Notes: generated by a model from the letters alone, not told the origin. A DNA stretch of 45,342 bases from Stenotrophomonas sp. YIM B06876 (GCF_030711595.1 NZ_JAUJUJ010000015.1:1-45342), one strand, 5' to 3'. Shown: positions 1 to 9,718, counted from the first letter of the stretch. Numbers and translations are program-made.

Positions 1-998
1 TCCATCTGTTGCTGCCACTGCGCCTGCAGCCGCTGGGCGGCGGCGTCCTGGCGGTGCCGCAGCAAGGCGAGCCGGGATTGCGGGCTTTGCCCCTGCAGGC
101 GCAGCACGGCGCGATCGGCGCGCTGCATCGCCTGGACCAGCTGGTGGGTCTGCAGCTGCTGCAGGCGGGCCTGCAGGCGACGCAGGCGCACGGCCAGGTC
201 GCGCTGGTCGGGAACCAATAGTTCGGCCGCCACCGACGGCGTGGGCGCACGCAGGTCGGCGGCGAACTCGGCCAGGCTGAAGTCGGTTTCATGGCCGATC
301 GCCGCCACCACCGGGGTGGTGCTGGCGGCGATGGCGCGCACCAGTTGTTCGTCGTTGAATGCCCACAGGTCTTCCAGCGAACCGCCGCCGCGGGTCAGCA
401 GGATCGCGTCATAACGGCCGCTGGCATCGGCGCGCCGCAGCAGCGCGCTGAGCTGCGCAGGCGCGCTGTCGCCCTGCACCAGGGAGGGCAGCAGTTCCAC
501 TTCCAGCAGCGGGAAGCGCCGTGCCAGCACGCTGAGCACGTCACGCACGGCCGCGCCGGTGGGCGAGGTGATCAGCGCCAGGCGGCGCACGTGGGCCGGC
601 AGCGCCCGCTTGCGCGCCGGAGCGAACAGCCCTTCGGCTTCCAGGCGCGCCTTGAGCTGCTCGAACGCGCGGCGCAGCGCGCCCTCGCCGGCTTCTTCCA
701 TATGGTCGAGCACCAGCTGGTAGTCGCCGCGCGCTTCGTACAGCGTCAGCCGGCCGCGGACCAGCACCCGCATGCCTTCGCGGGGCAGGAATTTCAGCCA
801 CTGGCTCTTGGGTTTGAACAGCGCCCCGCGCACCTGCGCACGGGCATCCTTGAGGGTGAAATACAGGTGGCCGGAGGCGGGCCGGGTGACATTGCCCAGT
901 TCGCCCTCGACCCAGATCAGCGGGAACGCCCCTTCCAGCAGGTCACGTGCCAGCGTGTTGAGCTGGCTGGGAGTCAGGGTGTGCGCGGCGTGATCCAT
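1..998 (-). CDS. xseA: Exodeoxyribonuclease VII large subunit (partial, cut by window start)
   Basis: Reading the minus strand from the ATG at 998 gives an uninterrupted frame to base 1, about 332 residues of a protein that is usually about 450 long; the C-terminus lies outside the window. The N-terminal part reads as an OB-fold domain ([19 protein letters not shown], residues about 29-47), followed by the nuclease domain with [13 protein letters not shown] (here SPTGAAVRD) and the glycine-rich [13 protein letters not shown] segment, both typical of XseA. With the small subunit XseB the enzyme degrades single-stranded DNA to short oligonucleotides in repair. It starts 55 bases after the queG stop on the same strand, so the two may be cotranscribed. 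No SD sequence stands out clearly. Confidence 0.95.
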   Translation of the reverse strand, partial: MDHAAHTLTPSQLNTLARDLLEGAFPLIWVEGELGNVTRPASGHLYFTLKDARAQVRGALFKPKSQWLKFLPREGMRVLVRGRLTLYEARGDYQLVLDHMEEAGEGALRRAFEQLKARLEAEGLFAPARKRALPAHVRRLALITSPTGAAVRDVLSVLARRFPLLEVELLPSLVQGDSAPAQLSALLRRADASGRYDAILLTRGGGSLEDLWAFNDEQLVRAIAASTTPVVAAIGHETDFSLAEFAADLRAPTPSVAAELLVPDQRDLAVRLRRLQARLQQLQTHQLVQAMQRADRAVLRLQGQSPQSRLALLRHRQDAAAQRLQAQWQQQM

Positions 999-1053
999 GG
1001 GTTTGAAACGGCAAGTGCGGAGACGCAATGGTCGCACGTTGCCGTTGGCCGCT

Positions 1054-2145
1054 TCAGTCCACAGTTCGCTCAAGCGCCTGGCCGGTGTGGCGCTGCAACG
1101 CCCATTGCACGTGTTCGCGCACCAGCGCCGAAGGATGGTCGCGGCGCGAGGCCAGCGCCTGCAGCACGGCCACCGAGGTCGGCGCATTGCCCAGCGCCAC
1201 GGCGATATTGCGCAGCCAGCGCTCGTGGCCGCTGCGGCGGATCGCGCTGCCTTCGGTGCGGCGCAGGAATTGGTCCTCCTCCCAGGCGAACAGCTGCGCC
1301 AGCGTGGCCCGGTCCAGGTCGTTGCGGGCGCGGAAGTCGGGCTCATCGGTGCGTTGGGCGAACTTGTTCCACGGACACACCAGCTGGCAATCGTCGCAAC
1401 CGAAGATGCGGTTGCCGATCAGTGGACGCATCTCCAGCGGAATCGCGCCGTCGTGCTCGATGGTCAGGTAGGAGATGCAACGGCGGGCGTCCAGCCGGTG
1501 CGGGGCGGTGATCGCGCGCGTCGGGCAGATCTCGATGCAGCGGGTGCAGCTGCCGCAGTGGGCGCTGGCCGGGGTGTCCACCGGCAACGGCAGGTCGACA
1601 TAGATTTCACCGAGGAAAAACCACGAGCCGCCATTGCGGTCGATCAGGCAGGTGTGTTTGCCGATCCAGCCCAGCCCCGCATTGCGCGCCAGCGCGCGCT
1701 CCAGCACCGGCGCCGAATCGACAAACACGCGGTGCCCGAACGGCCCCACCTCGGCGGCGATGCGCTCGGCCAGTTTCTGCAGGCGGCCGCGCATCAGCTT
1801 GTGGTAATCGCGGCCCAGCGCGTAGCGGGCGATGTAGGCGCGCTCCCCGGTGGCCAGCGTCTCCCAGGCATCGAGGTCATCCTTGTGGCCGTAGTCCAGG
1901 CCAACCGAAATCACCCGCACCGTGCCGGGCAGCAATTCGGCCGGGCGCGAGCGCATGTCGCCGTGGCGGGCCATCCATTGCATCGTGCCGTACAGCCCCT
2001 GGCCCAGCCAGTCACGCAGGTGGGCCTCGTCCTCACCCAGCTCGATCCCGGAAAACCCGCAGCGCTGGAAGCCGAATTCACGGGACAGCTGGCGGATGCG
2101 CAGGGCGAGCTGCGCCGGATCGGCGGGGACGGGAACGGTGGACAT
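1054..2145 (-). CDS. queG: Epoxyqueuosine reductase
   Basis: A 363-residue protein that carries out the last step of queuosine synthesis, reducing epoxyqueuosine to queuosine in the wobble position of GUN-decoding tRNAs; it uses cobalamin and two [4Fe-4S] clusters. The sequence shows the ferredoxin-like motif [12 protein letters not shown] (Cys197, 200, 203, 207) and the second set [13 protein letters not shown] (Cys250, 253, 257), plus the VDSAP segment whose Asp143 matches the catalytic acid of the family. A C-terminal HEAT-like part follows. The frame is open further upstream, but ATG 2145 is chosen because it gives the family's usual N-terminus and avoids overlap with nnr. It diverges from nnr with only 24 bases between start codons and leads into xseA. 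Confidence 0.95.
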   Translation of the reverse strand: MSTVPVPADPAQLALRIRQLSREFGFQRCGFSGIELGEDEAHLRDWLGQGLYGTMQWMARHGDMRSRPAELLPGTVRVISVGLDYGHKDDLDAWETLATGERAYIARYALGRDYHKLMRGRLQKLAERIAAEVGPFGHRVFVDSAPVLERALARNAGLGWIGKHTCLIDRNGGSWFFLGEIYVDLPLPVDTPASAHCGSCTRCIEICPTRAITAPHRLDARRCISYLTIEHDGAIPLEMRPLIGNRIFGCDDCQLVCPWNKFAQRTDEPDFRARNDLDRATLAQLFAWEEDQFLRRTEGSAIRRSGHERWLRNIAVALGNAPTSVAVLQALASRRDHPSALVREHVQWALQRHTGQALERTVD

Positions 2146-2169
2146 GCGCGCAAGTATAGAATCGGACCC
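2146..2169. promoter_or_regulatory. Very short divergent promoter region of queG and nnr
   Basis: Only 24 bases separate the two divergent start codons. They contain AGTATAGAAT (2153-2162), which reads as a -10 element in both directions: TATAGA toward nnr and TATACT toward queG. If used, transcription would begin at or within a few bases of each ATG, giving leaderless or nearly leaderless mRNAs. No good -35 hexamer was found at the right distance on either side, so this is inference from spacing and the AT-rich core alone. Confidence 0.35.
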
Positions 2170-3642
2170 ATGCAAGCACCTGCTGCCCTCTTCGATAGTC
2201 CGGCTGCGCGCCGGATCGACGCACAGGCCACGGCGTTGCTCGGTGGCGACGGCTACGCGCTGATGCTGCGTGCCGGGCAGGCCGCCTGGGAGCAGGTGCT
2301 GGAGCACTGGCCGGCGGCGCAACGGATCGTGGTGGTATGTGGAACCGGCAACAACGGCGGCGACGGCTATGTGCTGGCACGGTTGGCGTTGCAGTCCGGG
2401 CGCCGGGTGCAGGTGCTGCACCTGCGCGGCGGCGGCCCGGCCACGGAACTGGCGCAGCGCGCCTGTACCGAATACCTGGGGTGCGGCGGCCACATCGAGC
2501 TGTTCGAACACGCGCTGGGGCAGGCCGACCTGGTGGTGGATGCGCTGTTCGGGATCGGTTTTTCGCGCAGCCCCGATGCGGCCACCACGGCGCTGATCAA
2601 TGCGATCAACGCAGCCGCGTTGCCGGTGCTGGCGCTGGATGTTCCCAGCGGGGTGGATGCCCAGACCGGTGCGGTGCCGTCCGTCGCGGTACGGGCCACG
2701 CGGGTGCTGCAGTTCATTGTCGCACATCAGGGGCTGCATACCGGCGATGCGCTGGAATATGCCGGTGAACAGGCCTTGGCCACGCTGGACCTGCCGGCTG
2801 CGGCTTTCGCCGGGGTCCGGTCCGCCGCGCAGCACTGGCGGCAACCGCAACTGGCGGCGCAGTTGCCTCCGCGCCGGCGCAATACCCACAAGGGCGAATC
2901 CGGGCATGTGCTGTGCGTGGGCGGCAATCACGGCAGTGGCGGTGCGGTACTGCTGTGCACCGAGTCCGCGCTGCGCAGCGGCGCCGGTCTGGCAAGTGTG
3001 GCGACCCGCGCTGCGCAACTGGCGCCCCTGCTGGCGCGCTGTCCCGAAGCGATGGCACATGCGATCGAGGACCGCGCCGAGCTGACGCCGTTGCTGGAGC
3101 GCGCGGGCATCGTCGCGATCGGGCCGGGGCTGGGCCAGGACGACTGGGCGCGTGAGCTGTGGCAACAGGTGCTGGCATGCGGGCGGCCGCTGGTGGTCGA
3201 TGCCGATGCCTTGAACCTGCTGGCCGCCGCGCCGTTGCGATTGCCCGGCGCGGTGCTGACTCCGCATCCGGGGGAGGCGGGACGGCTGCTAGGGATCGGC
3301 GCCGCGCAGGTCCAGGCCGACCGTTTCGCGGCTGCGCAGGCGCTGGTTGAACGGTTTGACGCGGTGGTGGTGCTCAAGGGCGCCGGAACCGTGGTGGCCG
3401 CGCCCGGCGCCAGCCCGCGGGTGATTGCCGCCGGCAACCCCGGCATGGCGGTAGGAGGCATGGGCGACCTGCTGACCGGCGTGATCGCCGCGCTGCGCGC
3501 GCAGGGGCTGGAGGCGTTCGATGCGGCCAGTACCGGCGCGCTGCTGCATGGGCTGGCCGGCGATGCCGCGGCGGGCGATGGCCAGCGCGGATTGCTGCCA
3601 CGCGATCTTCTGCCACACCTGCGGCGGCTGGCCAATCCATAA
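2170..3642 (+). CDS. nnr: Bifunctional NAD(P)H-hydrate epimerase / dehydratase
   Basis: A 490-residue metabolite-repair enzyme (YjeF type) that restores damaged NAD(P)H hydrates. The N-terminal epimerase half shows VVCGTGNNGGDGYVLARL (residues about 55-72) and the DALFGIGFSR segment; the C-terminal ADP-dependent dehydratase half shows NTHKGESGHVLCVGG, VLTPHPGEAGRLLG and the nucleotide-binding GNPGMAVGGMGDLLTG. Length fits the fused form found in most Proteobacteria. ATG 2170 is chosen because the open frame upstream runs antisense through queG. The next gene, tsaE, begins 8 bases after the stop, and the order nnr-tsaE-amidase-mutL is conserved in gammaproteobacteria, so this is the head of that operon. 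Confidence 0.95.
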   Translation: MQAPAALFDSPAARRIDAQATALLGGDGYALMLRAGQAAWEQVLEHWPAAQRIVVVCGTGNNGGDGYVLARLALQSGRRVQVLHLRGGGPATELAQRACTEYLGCGGHIELFEHALGQADLVVDALFGIGFSRSPDAATTALINAINAAALPVLALDVPSGVDAQTGAVPSVAVRATRVLQFIVAHQGLHTGDALEYAGEQALATLDLPAAAFAGVRSAAQHWRQPQLAAQLPPRRRNTHKGESGHVLCVGGNHGSGGAVLLCTESALRSGAGLASVATRAAQLAPLLARCPEAMAHAIEDRAELTPLLERAGIVAIGPGLGQDDWARELWQQVLACGRPLVVDADALNLLAAAPLRLPGAVLTPHPGEAGRLLGIGAAQVQADRFAAAQALVERFDAVVVLKGAGTVVAAPGASPRVIAAGNPGMAVGGMGDLLTGVIAALRAQGLEAFDAASTGALLHGLAGDAAAGDGQRGLLPRDLLPHLRRLANP

Positions 3643-3650
3643 TTGCGGCC

Positions 3651-4130
3651 ATGATCGAACTCTTTCTTCCCGATGCCGCGGCCACCGACCAGTTGGGCCA
3701 GGCCTTGGCGGCCACCCGTCCGGCCCTGGCCGTCGTGCATCTGCAGGGCGACCTGGGCGCCGGCAAATCCACCTTGGCGCGGGCGCTGCTGCGCGCGCTG
3801 GGGGTGCAGGGTGCCATCCGCAGTCCCACCTACACCCTGGTCGAACGCTATCCGGTCGCTGGCGGCGAGGCCTGGCACCTGGATCTGTACCGGATCGGCG
3901 ATGCCGGCGAGCTGGATTTCCTGGGCCTGGATGATGCCGCCGCCACGCTGTGGCTGGTGGAATGGCCCGAGCGCGGGCGGGGCGGCCTGCCGCCGACTGA
4001 TCTGAGCGTGGCCTTGGCGATGGAGGGCACCGGGCGCCGGGCCCGGTTGGCGGCGGCCAGTGAGGCGGGGCGCCAGTGGCTGCAACGGCTCGCGCACACC
4101 GGTCACTTGCAGGGGCTTTCTGTCTCCTGA
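3651..4130 (+). CDS. tsaE: tRNA threonylcarbamoyladenosine biosynthesis ATPase TsaE
   Basis: A 159-residue P-loop protein. The Walker A motif GDLGAGKST occupies residues 33-41, followed by SPTYTLVERY and the HLDLYRIGDAGELDFLGLDD segment typical of the YjeE/TsaE family. TsaE partners with TsaB and TsaD to place the threonylcarbamoyl group on A37 of ANN-decoding tRNAs in the cytoplasm. It sits 8 bases after nnr and 83 bases before the amidase gene, in the usual order. The C-terminal 30 residues are basic and poorly conserved, which is common in this family. Confidence 0.95.
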   Translation: MIELFLPDAAATDQLGQALAATRPALAVVHLQGDLGAGKSTLARALLRALGVQGAIRSPTYTLVERYPVAGGEAWHLDLYRIGDAGELDFLGLDDAAATLWLVEWPERGRGGLPPTDLSVALAMEGTGRRARLAAASEAGRQWLQRLAHTGHLQGLSVS

Positions 4131-4213
4131 CAACAGGAAGATGCGGCAGGTTGCGGATTATCAAGGGAAAAACATATTGCAATTCCCCGATTCTGGTGTT
4201 TGAATCCAAACCC

Positions 4214-5758
4214 ATGTTGACGGGAAGCCGCCGGATTGCCCTGTATGCCGCTGTTGCCGGACTGTGTCTGGCCGGCGCCAGCGCGTGGGCGGGCGAAATC
4301 CGCGGCGTCTCGCTCGCTGCCGGGGCCACCGGAACCCGCGCCGAGATCCAGCTCAGCGGTGGTGGCAGCTACAAGACCCTGTCACTGGCCGCGCCGAACC
4401 GGCTGGTGGTCGATTTTCCCGGGTCCAGCAGCATGCATGGCCTGAAAGTGCCGGCCCCGGCCGGGGTGGTCACCGCGGTCCGCACGGGCAGTCCCGAGCC
4501 GGGCACATTCCGGGTCGTATTCGACCTTGCCGAATCGGTGGCGCCGTTCAAGCCGCAGATGCAGGTGCAGGGCGCCGACTCGCGGCTGCTGATCGAATGG
4601 CCCGGTGAAATGCCGCTGGCCAAGGCCGTTCCCGACGCTGTGCCAGCGACCGGCGCCACGCTGGTGGACGCGCGCGCGGAAGCGGCAAAGGCAACCGCGG
4701 CCCTGACCGCGGCGGTCAACCAGCGCGCAGCCACAACCGCCTCCACGCCAGCAGAGTCCGCCTCGCAGACACCCCCCGCCGCGACACTGGCGACGGGTGG
4801 ATCGGCGATGGCGATCCTCAATGGGCAGGCCACCTCTGCCATTGCGCCATCTTCTTCTTCGCCCTCCGCCGTAAGCGTTGCCGCCCCCCCGTCGACGGGG
4901 CCGGCCGTGACGGTGCCGGCGCCCGTGGTGACCACGGTGGTGCCGCCACGGCCGGCCATGCCCAGCGACGCGGCGCGCATGCGCATGCAGCCCGGGATGC
5001 GGCCGCTGGTGGTGGCGATCGATCCGGGCCATGGCGGCCAGGATCCCGGTGCCGTCGGTCCCACCGGCAAGCGTGAAAAGGACATCACCCTGGCGGTGGC
5101 GCGCGAACTGGCCCGCCAGGTCAATGCCACGCCCGGATTGAAGGCCTATCTGACGCGCGACAGCGACGTGTTCATCCCGTTGCCGATGCGGGCGCAGAAG
5201 GCCCGCGCGGCCAAGGCCGATATCTTCATCTCGATCCACGCCGATGCCGCCGAAAACCGCGCCGCCACCGGCTCATCGGTGTATGTGCTGTCGACCAAGG
5301 GCGCTTCCTCGCAACGCGCGCGCTGGTTGGCGGACAAGGAAAACTCGGCCGATCTGGTGGGCGGCGTGCGCCTGCAGCAGACCGAAGGCACGCTGGCCAA
5401 CGTGTTGCTGGATCTGGCCCAGAGCGGATACATGAAAGCGTCCGAAGATGCGGCCTCGCACGTGCTGGGCGGGCTCAAGCGCATCGGCAAGAACCACAAG
5501 CCGAATATCGAACGGGCCAATTTCGCGGTGCTGCGCACCTCGGACATGCCGGCGATGCTGGTGGAAACCGCGTTCATCTCCAATCCCGACGAGGAGCGGC
5601 GCCTGATCGATCCGGCCTACCAGCGCCAGCTGGCGGGCGCGGTGCTGGATGGGGTCAATACCTTCTTTACCCGACAGCCGCCGCCGGGAACGCTGTTTGC
5701 CGCCCGCGCGCAGGCGGAGCTGGATGCGGGCGCCACGGTTGCCGGCGGCAGCCGCTGA
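4214..5758 (+). CDS. amiC: Periplasmic N-acetylmuramoyl-L-alanine amidase (AmiC/AmiB type)
   Basis: A 514-residue exported amidase that cleaves the amide bond between muramic acid and the stem peptide and so splits septal murein. Residues 1-26 form a signal peptide ending in ASAWA. An AMIN domain (about 27-135), which directs the enzyme to the division site, is followed by a roughly 120-residue Ala/Thr/Ser/Pro-rich linker and the Amidase_3 domain: zinc-binding DPGHGGQDPGA, REKDITLAVA, SIHADAAENRA and the catalytic-glutamate segment MLVETAFISNPDEE. ATG 4214 was chosen because it begins the signal peptide; the frame is open for 46 more codons upstream but these overlap tsaE. Whether it answers to NlpD or EnvC cannot be told from sequence. 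Confidence 0.93.
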   Translation: MLTGSRRIALYAAVAGLCLAGASAWAGEIRGVSLAAGATGTRAEIQLSGGGSYKTLSLAAPNRLVVDFPGSSSMHGLKVPAPAGVVTAVRTGSPEPGTFRVVFDLAESVAPFKPQMQVQGADSRLLIEWPGEMPLAKAVPDAVPATGATLVDARAEAAKATAALTAAVNQRAATTASTPAESASQTPPAATLATGGSAMAILNGQATSAIAPSSSSPSAVSVAAPPSTGPAVTVPAPVVTTVVPPRPAMPSDAARMRMQPGMRPLVVAIDPGHGGQDPGAVGPTGKREKDITLAVARELARQVNATPGLKAYLTRDSDVFIPLPMRAQKARAAKADIFISIHADAAENRAATGSSVYVLSTKGASSQRARWLADKENSADLVGGVRLQQTEGTLANVLLDLAQSGYMKASEDAASHVLGGLKRIGKNHKPNIERANFAVLRTSDMPAMLVETAFISNPDEERRLIDPAYQRQLAGAVLDGVNTFFTRQPPPGTLFAARAQAELDAGATVAGGSR

Positions 5759-5888
5759 GGCGCTCGGCTATCATCGGCAGCTGATTTCCGATGACGGCGT
5801 CCGCGCCGAATACCGTGCCTGAATCCGTGTCAGCGTTGTTTCCCCTTTGCGTCCTGTTGCCGGCATTTCCCACTGCAGGAGGCCCGGC

Positions 5889-7751
5889 ATGAGCATTCGC
5901 CAGTTGCCCGAGATCCTGATCAACCAGATCGCGGCCGGCGAGGTGGTGGAGCGGCCGGCCTCGGTGGTCAAGGAACTGGTCGAGAACGCGCTTGATGCCG
6001 GCGCCCGTCGGGTGGACATCGATCTGGAGGAAGGCGGCGTGCGCCTGATCCGCATCCGTGACGATGGTGGCGGTATTCCGCCCGGCCAGCTGTTGCTGGC
6101 GGTGTCGCGGCATGCGACCAGCAAGATCGCTTCGCTCGATGATCTGGAGTCCGTCGCCACCCTGGGCTTCCGCGGCGAAGCCTTGCCGTCGATCGCCTCG
6201 GTCAGCCGCTTCACCCTGGCCTCGCGCCGGCCCGAAGACGACCATGGCTCGGCATTGCAGGTTGAAGGAGGCCGGATCGGCGAGGTGACGCCGCGGGCGC
6301 ATGCACCGGGTACCACGGTGGAAGTGCGCGAGCTGTTCTACAACGTGCCGGCGCGGCGCAAATTCCTGCGCGCCGAACGCACCGAGCTGGGCCATATCGA
6401 AGAATGGCTGCGCTCGCTGGCGCTGGCCCGACCGGATGTCGAACTGCGGGTCTCGCACAATGGCAAACCGTCGCGCCGCTACAAGCCTGGCGACCTGTAT
6501 TCCGATACGCGGCTGGGTGAGACGCTGGGCGAGGATTTCGCCACCCAGGCGCTGCGCGTGGACCACAGTGGCGCCGGATTGCGGCTGCATGGCTGGATCG
6601 CGCAGCCGCATTATTCGCGCGCCAGTGCCGACCAGCAGTATCTGTATGTCAACGGCCGTTCGGTGCGTGATCGCAGCGTCGCCCATGCGGTGAAAATGGC
6701 GTATGCCGATGTGCTTTACCACGGCCGCCAGCCGGCATACGTGCTGTTCCTGGAGCTGGACCCGACCCGGGTCGACGTCAACGTGCATCCGGCCAAGCAC
6801 GAGGTGCGCTTCCGCGATTCACGGCTGATCCACGATTTCGTCTATCGCACGCTCAAAGAAGCGCTGGCCGAGACCCGCGCCGGCATGGATCCGGCAGTCA
6901 TGGCCGCGACCGAGGCGCATGCGCCAGCGGGGGCCGATAGTGGCCATGGCGCCGGCGGCTATGCGTTGGTGCGGCCGGCCGGTAGCGGTGCCGGCGGTGA
7001 TTGGCGGCCGCAGCAGTCGCCGTTGGGTTTGCAGGTGGCCGAAGCGCCGTCGGCGTATGCCGCGCTGTATTCGACGGGTACGCCACCAAGCGGCGAGGGC
7101 ACGTTCGCGCCGCCGGCCTTCCGCAATGCCATGAGCGGACTGCCGGCCACCGCTGCCGACAGCGGCGTGCCACCGCTGGGTTATGCCATCGCCCAGTTGC
7201 ATGGCATCTACATCCTGGCCGAGAACGCCGAGGGGCTGATCGTGGTGGATATGCATGCCGCCCACGAACGCATCGGCTATGAGCGTTTGAAGACCGCGCA
7301 TGACGGCATCGGCCTGCATGCGCAGCCGCTGCTGGTGCCGATCACGCTGGCGGTGGGCGAGCGCGATGCCGATACCGCCGAGCGCGAGGCGGAAACGCTG
7401 GCGGCGCTCGGGTTTGAAGTCACCCGCAGCGGACCGGGATCGCTGCATGTGCGCAGCATTCCGGCGCTGCTGGCCAATGCCGAGCCTGAGGGACTGCTGC
7501 GCGATGTGCTGACCGACCTGCGCGAACACGGGCAGAGCCGGCGCATCGCCAGCGCCCGCGACGAGCTGCTGTCGACAATGGCCTGTCATGGCGCGGTGCG
7601 TGCCAACCGGCGCTTGACCGTGCCGGAAATGAACGCGTTGTTGCGCGACATGGAAGTCACCGAGCGCTCCGGGCAATGCAATCACGGCCGCCCGACCTGG
7701 GCGCGTTTTTCACTGGCTGAAATCGATCGTTGGTTCCTGCGGGGGCGTTGA
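5889..7751 (+). CDS. mutL: DNA mismatch repair protein MutL
   Basis: A 620-residue GHKL ATPase that links MutS mismatch recognition to the downstream nicking and excision steps. ATP-binding motifs are clear: [11 protein letters not shown] near residue 40, DDGGGI near 60 and [15 protein letters not shown] near 95. The C-terminal dimerisation domain begins around residue 430 ([18 protein letters not shown]). The DQHA(x)2E(x)4E endonuclease motif of MutH-less bacteria reads [14 protein letters not shown] here, with Met in place of Gln, and the CPHGRP motif reads CNHGRPTW; whether the protein can nick DNA needs testing. AGGAGG at 5877-5882, 6 bases before ATG 5889, fixes the start. The stop shares one base with the next start codon. 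Confidence 0.96.
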   Translation: MSIRQLPEILINQIAAGEVVERPASVVKELVENALDAGARRVDIDLEEGGVRLIRIRDDGGGIPPGQLLLAVSRHATSKIASLDDLESVATLGFRGEALPSIASVSRFTLASRRPEDDHGSALQVEGGRIGEVTPRAHAPGTTVEVRELFYNVPARRKFLRAERTELGHIEEWLRSLALARPDVELRVSHNGKPSRRYKPGDLYSDTRLGETLGEDFATQALRVDHSGAGLRLHGWIAQPHYSRASADQQYLYVNGRSVRDRSVAHAVKMAYADVLYHGRQPAYVLFLELDPTRVDVNVHPAKHEVRFRDSRLIHDFVYRTLKEALAETRAGMDPAVMAATEAHAPAGADSGHGAGGYALVRPAGSGAGGDWRPQQSPLGLQVAEAPSAYAALYSTGTPPSGEGTFAPPAFRNAMSGLPATAADSGVPPLGYAIAQLHGIYILAENAEGLIVVDMHAAHERIGYERLKTAHDGIGLHAQPLLVPITLAVGERDADTAEREAETLAALGFEVTRSGPGSLHVRSIPALLANAEPEGLLRDVLTDLREHGQSRRIASARDELLSTMACHGAVRANRRLTVPEMNALLRDMEVTERSGQCNHGRPTWARFSLAEIDRWFLRGR

Positions 7752-8692
7752 TGGCAAACAGGATGGGGAGAATGGCGCTGTTGCTGGCAGCGGTGATGCT
7801 GGCCGGCTGCGGCGGCGACCGGCAGCAGGTCGCACCAGTGGCGCCGATAGCCGATGCGGGCTTCATGTTGCAGAACGATGGCTGGCGCGAACAGCGCCTG
7901 GCCGAACTGCAGGCGCCCGAAGGCTGGACCAGTCTGGTGGGGCTGCACTGGCTGGAATGGAAGGCGCATTACATCGGCAGCGGCAGCACCAGTGGCATCC
8001 GGCTGGCGGTGGGTCCGCCGAAGTTGGGCATGGTGTCGCACGAAGGCGACCGCGCCTGGTTCACCCCGGAAGCCGGCGTGGCGATGAGCATCGACGAGGT
8101 GCCGCTGAAAGGGCGCGTGCGCTTCTACAGCGACCGCGATGCCGAACCGACCGTGATCCATTTCGACGATGGCAAGGGCGCACTGAGCCTGATCCGGCGC
8201 GGCAACCGCTTCGCGCTGCGGGTCAAACACGCCGATGCGCCGTCGCGGGTGGGGTTTTCCGGGTTGCAGTACTGGCCGCTGGACCAGTCCTGGCAGGTCA
8301 CCGCGCGCTTCGTGCCGCACGCAGCGGAAAAAACCCTGCCGATCGTGGACATCACCGGGCTGAGCAGCGAACTGCCCAACGCCGGTGCACTGGAGTTCCA
8401 GCGCGAGGGCCGGACTTGGCGCCTGGAGGCGATCGGCGAGCCCGGAGATGCGCTGTTCGTCATTTTCGCCGACCGCACCAGCGGCCACGGCAGCTATCCG
8501 GCCGGACGCTATATCGATGTGGCGCAGCCCGATGGCAACAACCAGGTGGTGCTGGATTTCAACCGCGCCTACAACCCGCCGTGCGCGTTCACGCCGTTTG
8601 CGACCTGCCCGCTGCCACCGCCGGAAAACCGCCTCGACCTGCGCATCGAGGCCGGCGAAAAGGCCTATCTCAAGCCACTTGCACAGGGCTGA
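7751..8692 (+). CDS. DUF1684 family lipoprotein
   Basis: A 313-residue protein with an N-terminal lipoprotein signal: the hydrophobic stretch MALLLAAVMLAGC ends in the lipobox LAGC with the acylated cysteine at residue 20. The rest matches DUF1684 by two hallmark segments, SLVGLHWLEWK (about residues 60-70) and DFNRAYNPPCAFTPFATCP (about 273-291), the latter with two cysteines that could form a disulfide. No enzymatic role is established for this family. The start ATG overlaps the mutL stop by one base (TGATG), suggesting translational coupling, and the TraB/GumN-type gene follows 3 bases later, so both envelope proteins are probably expressed with mutL. Confidence 0.85.
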   Translation: MANRMGRMALLLAAVMLAGCGGDRQQVAPVAPIADAGFMLQNDGWREQRLAELQAPEGWTSLVGLHWLEWKAHYIGSGSTSGIRLAVGPPKLGMVSHEGDRAWFTPEAGVAMSIDEVPLKGRVRFYSDRDAEPTVIHFDDGKGALSLIRRGNRFALRVKHADAPSRVGFSGLQYWPLDQSWQVTARFVPHAAEKTLPIVDITGLSSELPNAGALEFQREGRTWRLEAIGEPGDALFVIFADRTSGHGSYPAGRYIDVAQPDGNNQVVLDFNRAYNPPCAFTPFATCPLPPPENRLDLRIEAGEKAYLKPLAQG

Positions 8693-8695
8693 CCG

Positions 8696-9700
8696 ATGAA
8701 ATCCCGATTCCACAATGCGCTGGGCGCGCTGTTGCTGACGGCTGCAGCGCTGCTGGTGCCTGCGGCCGCCATCGGCAAGGACGCGCCGGCCAGTGTGCCG
8801 CGAGCCGCGCCGGTGCCGCTGCTGTGGAAAGTCAGCGGGGCCGATGGCAGCGAGCTGTACCTGCTGGGTTCGTTCCATCTGCTCAAGCCGCAGGACTACC
8901 CGCCCTCGGCCGATGTCGAACAGGCCTTTGTCGCGGCGCGGCGGCTGCTGTTCGAACTGTCGCCGCAGGAGCTGGCTTCGCCGACCTTGCCGGCGCAGAT
9001 GCTGCAGGCGGCCGTGCGCCAGGATGGCCGTCAGCTCAAGGACGACCTCGACGCTGCGACGTGGACGCGGCTGCAGGGCTATGCCCGCGCCAATGCGCTG
9101 CCACTGGATCGGCTGGCAGGCATGAAGCCGTGGTTTGTCGGGCTGTCGATCAGTCTGGCGCAGATGGCCAAGCAGGGCCTGGACCCGCAGTCGGGTCTGG
9201 ATCGATACCTGATGGGGCGGGCCGATGCGGCGGGTAAACCGGCGTCAGGACTGGAGACGGGCGCCGGTCAGATCGCCCTGCTTGATGGCATGGACACCCT
9301 GGAGCAACGGCAATTGCTGCGCGAGGCACTGGAACAGGCCGAGCAGGGCGATGCGGACGGCCAGCGCCTGTACGACGCCTGGCGCCGCGGCGATGAGGCC
9401 ATGTTGTGGAAAGACATGGCCCAGCAGATGAAGCGCGGCTACCCGCAGCTGTACCGGCGGATCAATGTCGATCGCAACGACGCCTGGGTGCCGCTGCTGG
9501 AGCAGCAGCTCAAGCCCGGCCGCGGCAGTACCCTGGTGGTGGTCGGAGCGCTGCATCTGCTCGGCAATGATGGCGTGGTCGAGAAGTTGCGGGCCCGCGG
9601 TTATGCGGTCAAGCGCATCTGTTCGTCCTGTCAGCCGCAGAAAAAAGCCGCGGCGCTCAGGCAGCCGGTGACGCGCACGGCGCAGAAAGCCGGTGCCTGA
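8696..9700 (+). CDS. TraB/GumN family periplasmic protein
   Basis: A 334-residue exported protein. Residues 1-27 are a signal peptide. The mature protein begins with the family's defining motif in LLGSFHLLKPQDYP (about residues 57-70) and ends with VVVGALHLLGNDGVVEKL (about 280-297), the paired GxxH motifs of the TraB/PrgY/GumN group that are thought to bind metal and are related to the Tiki metalloproteases. E. coli YbaP and Xanthomonas GumN belong here; function in bacteria is mostly unknown. A CSSC motif near residue 306 (ICSSCQPQ) could be redox-active or structural. It starts 3 bases after the DUF1684 gene and its stop codon lies inside a terminator hairpin. Confidence 0.8.
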   Translation: MKSRFHNALGALLLTAAALLVPAAAIGKDAPASVPRAAPVPLLWKVSGADGSELYLLGSFHLLKPQDYPPSADVEQAFVAARRLLFELSPQELASPTLPAQMLQAAVRQDGRQLKDDLDAATWTRLQGYARANALPLDRLAGMKPWFVGLSISLAQMAKQGLDPQSGLDRYLMGRADAAGKPASGLETGAGQIALLDGMDTLEQRQLLREALEQAEQGDADGQRLYDAWRRGDEAMLWKDMAQQMKRGYPQLYRRINVDRNDAWVPLLEQQLKPGRGSTLVVVGALHLLGNDGVVEKLRARGYAVKRICSSCQPQKKAAALRQPVTRTAQKAGA

Positions 9701-9712
9701 GCACCGGTTCTT
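9690..9712. terminator. Bidirectional terminator hairpin between TraB/GumN-type gene and phaR
   Basis: CCGGTGC (9690-9696) pairs perfectly with GCACCGG (9701-9707) over a CTGA loop, followed by TTCTT on the plus strand. The TGA in the loop is the stop codon of the plus-strand gene. The convergent phaR stop lies 7 bases past the T-rich tail, so the hairpin could serve both genes, although on the minus strand the tail after the stem is only CTTTCTG-like. Confidence 0.6.
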
Positions 9713-9718
9713 CCAGCA

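Noticed and set aside
291..1511. 406-codon plus-strand frame opposite xseA and queG
   Set aside because: Arg/Gln/Pro-rich shadow of two well-conserved minus-strand genes.
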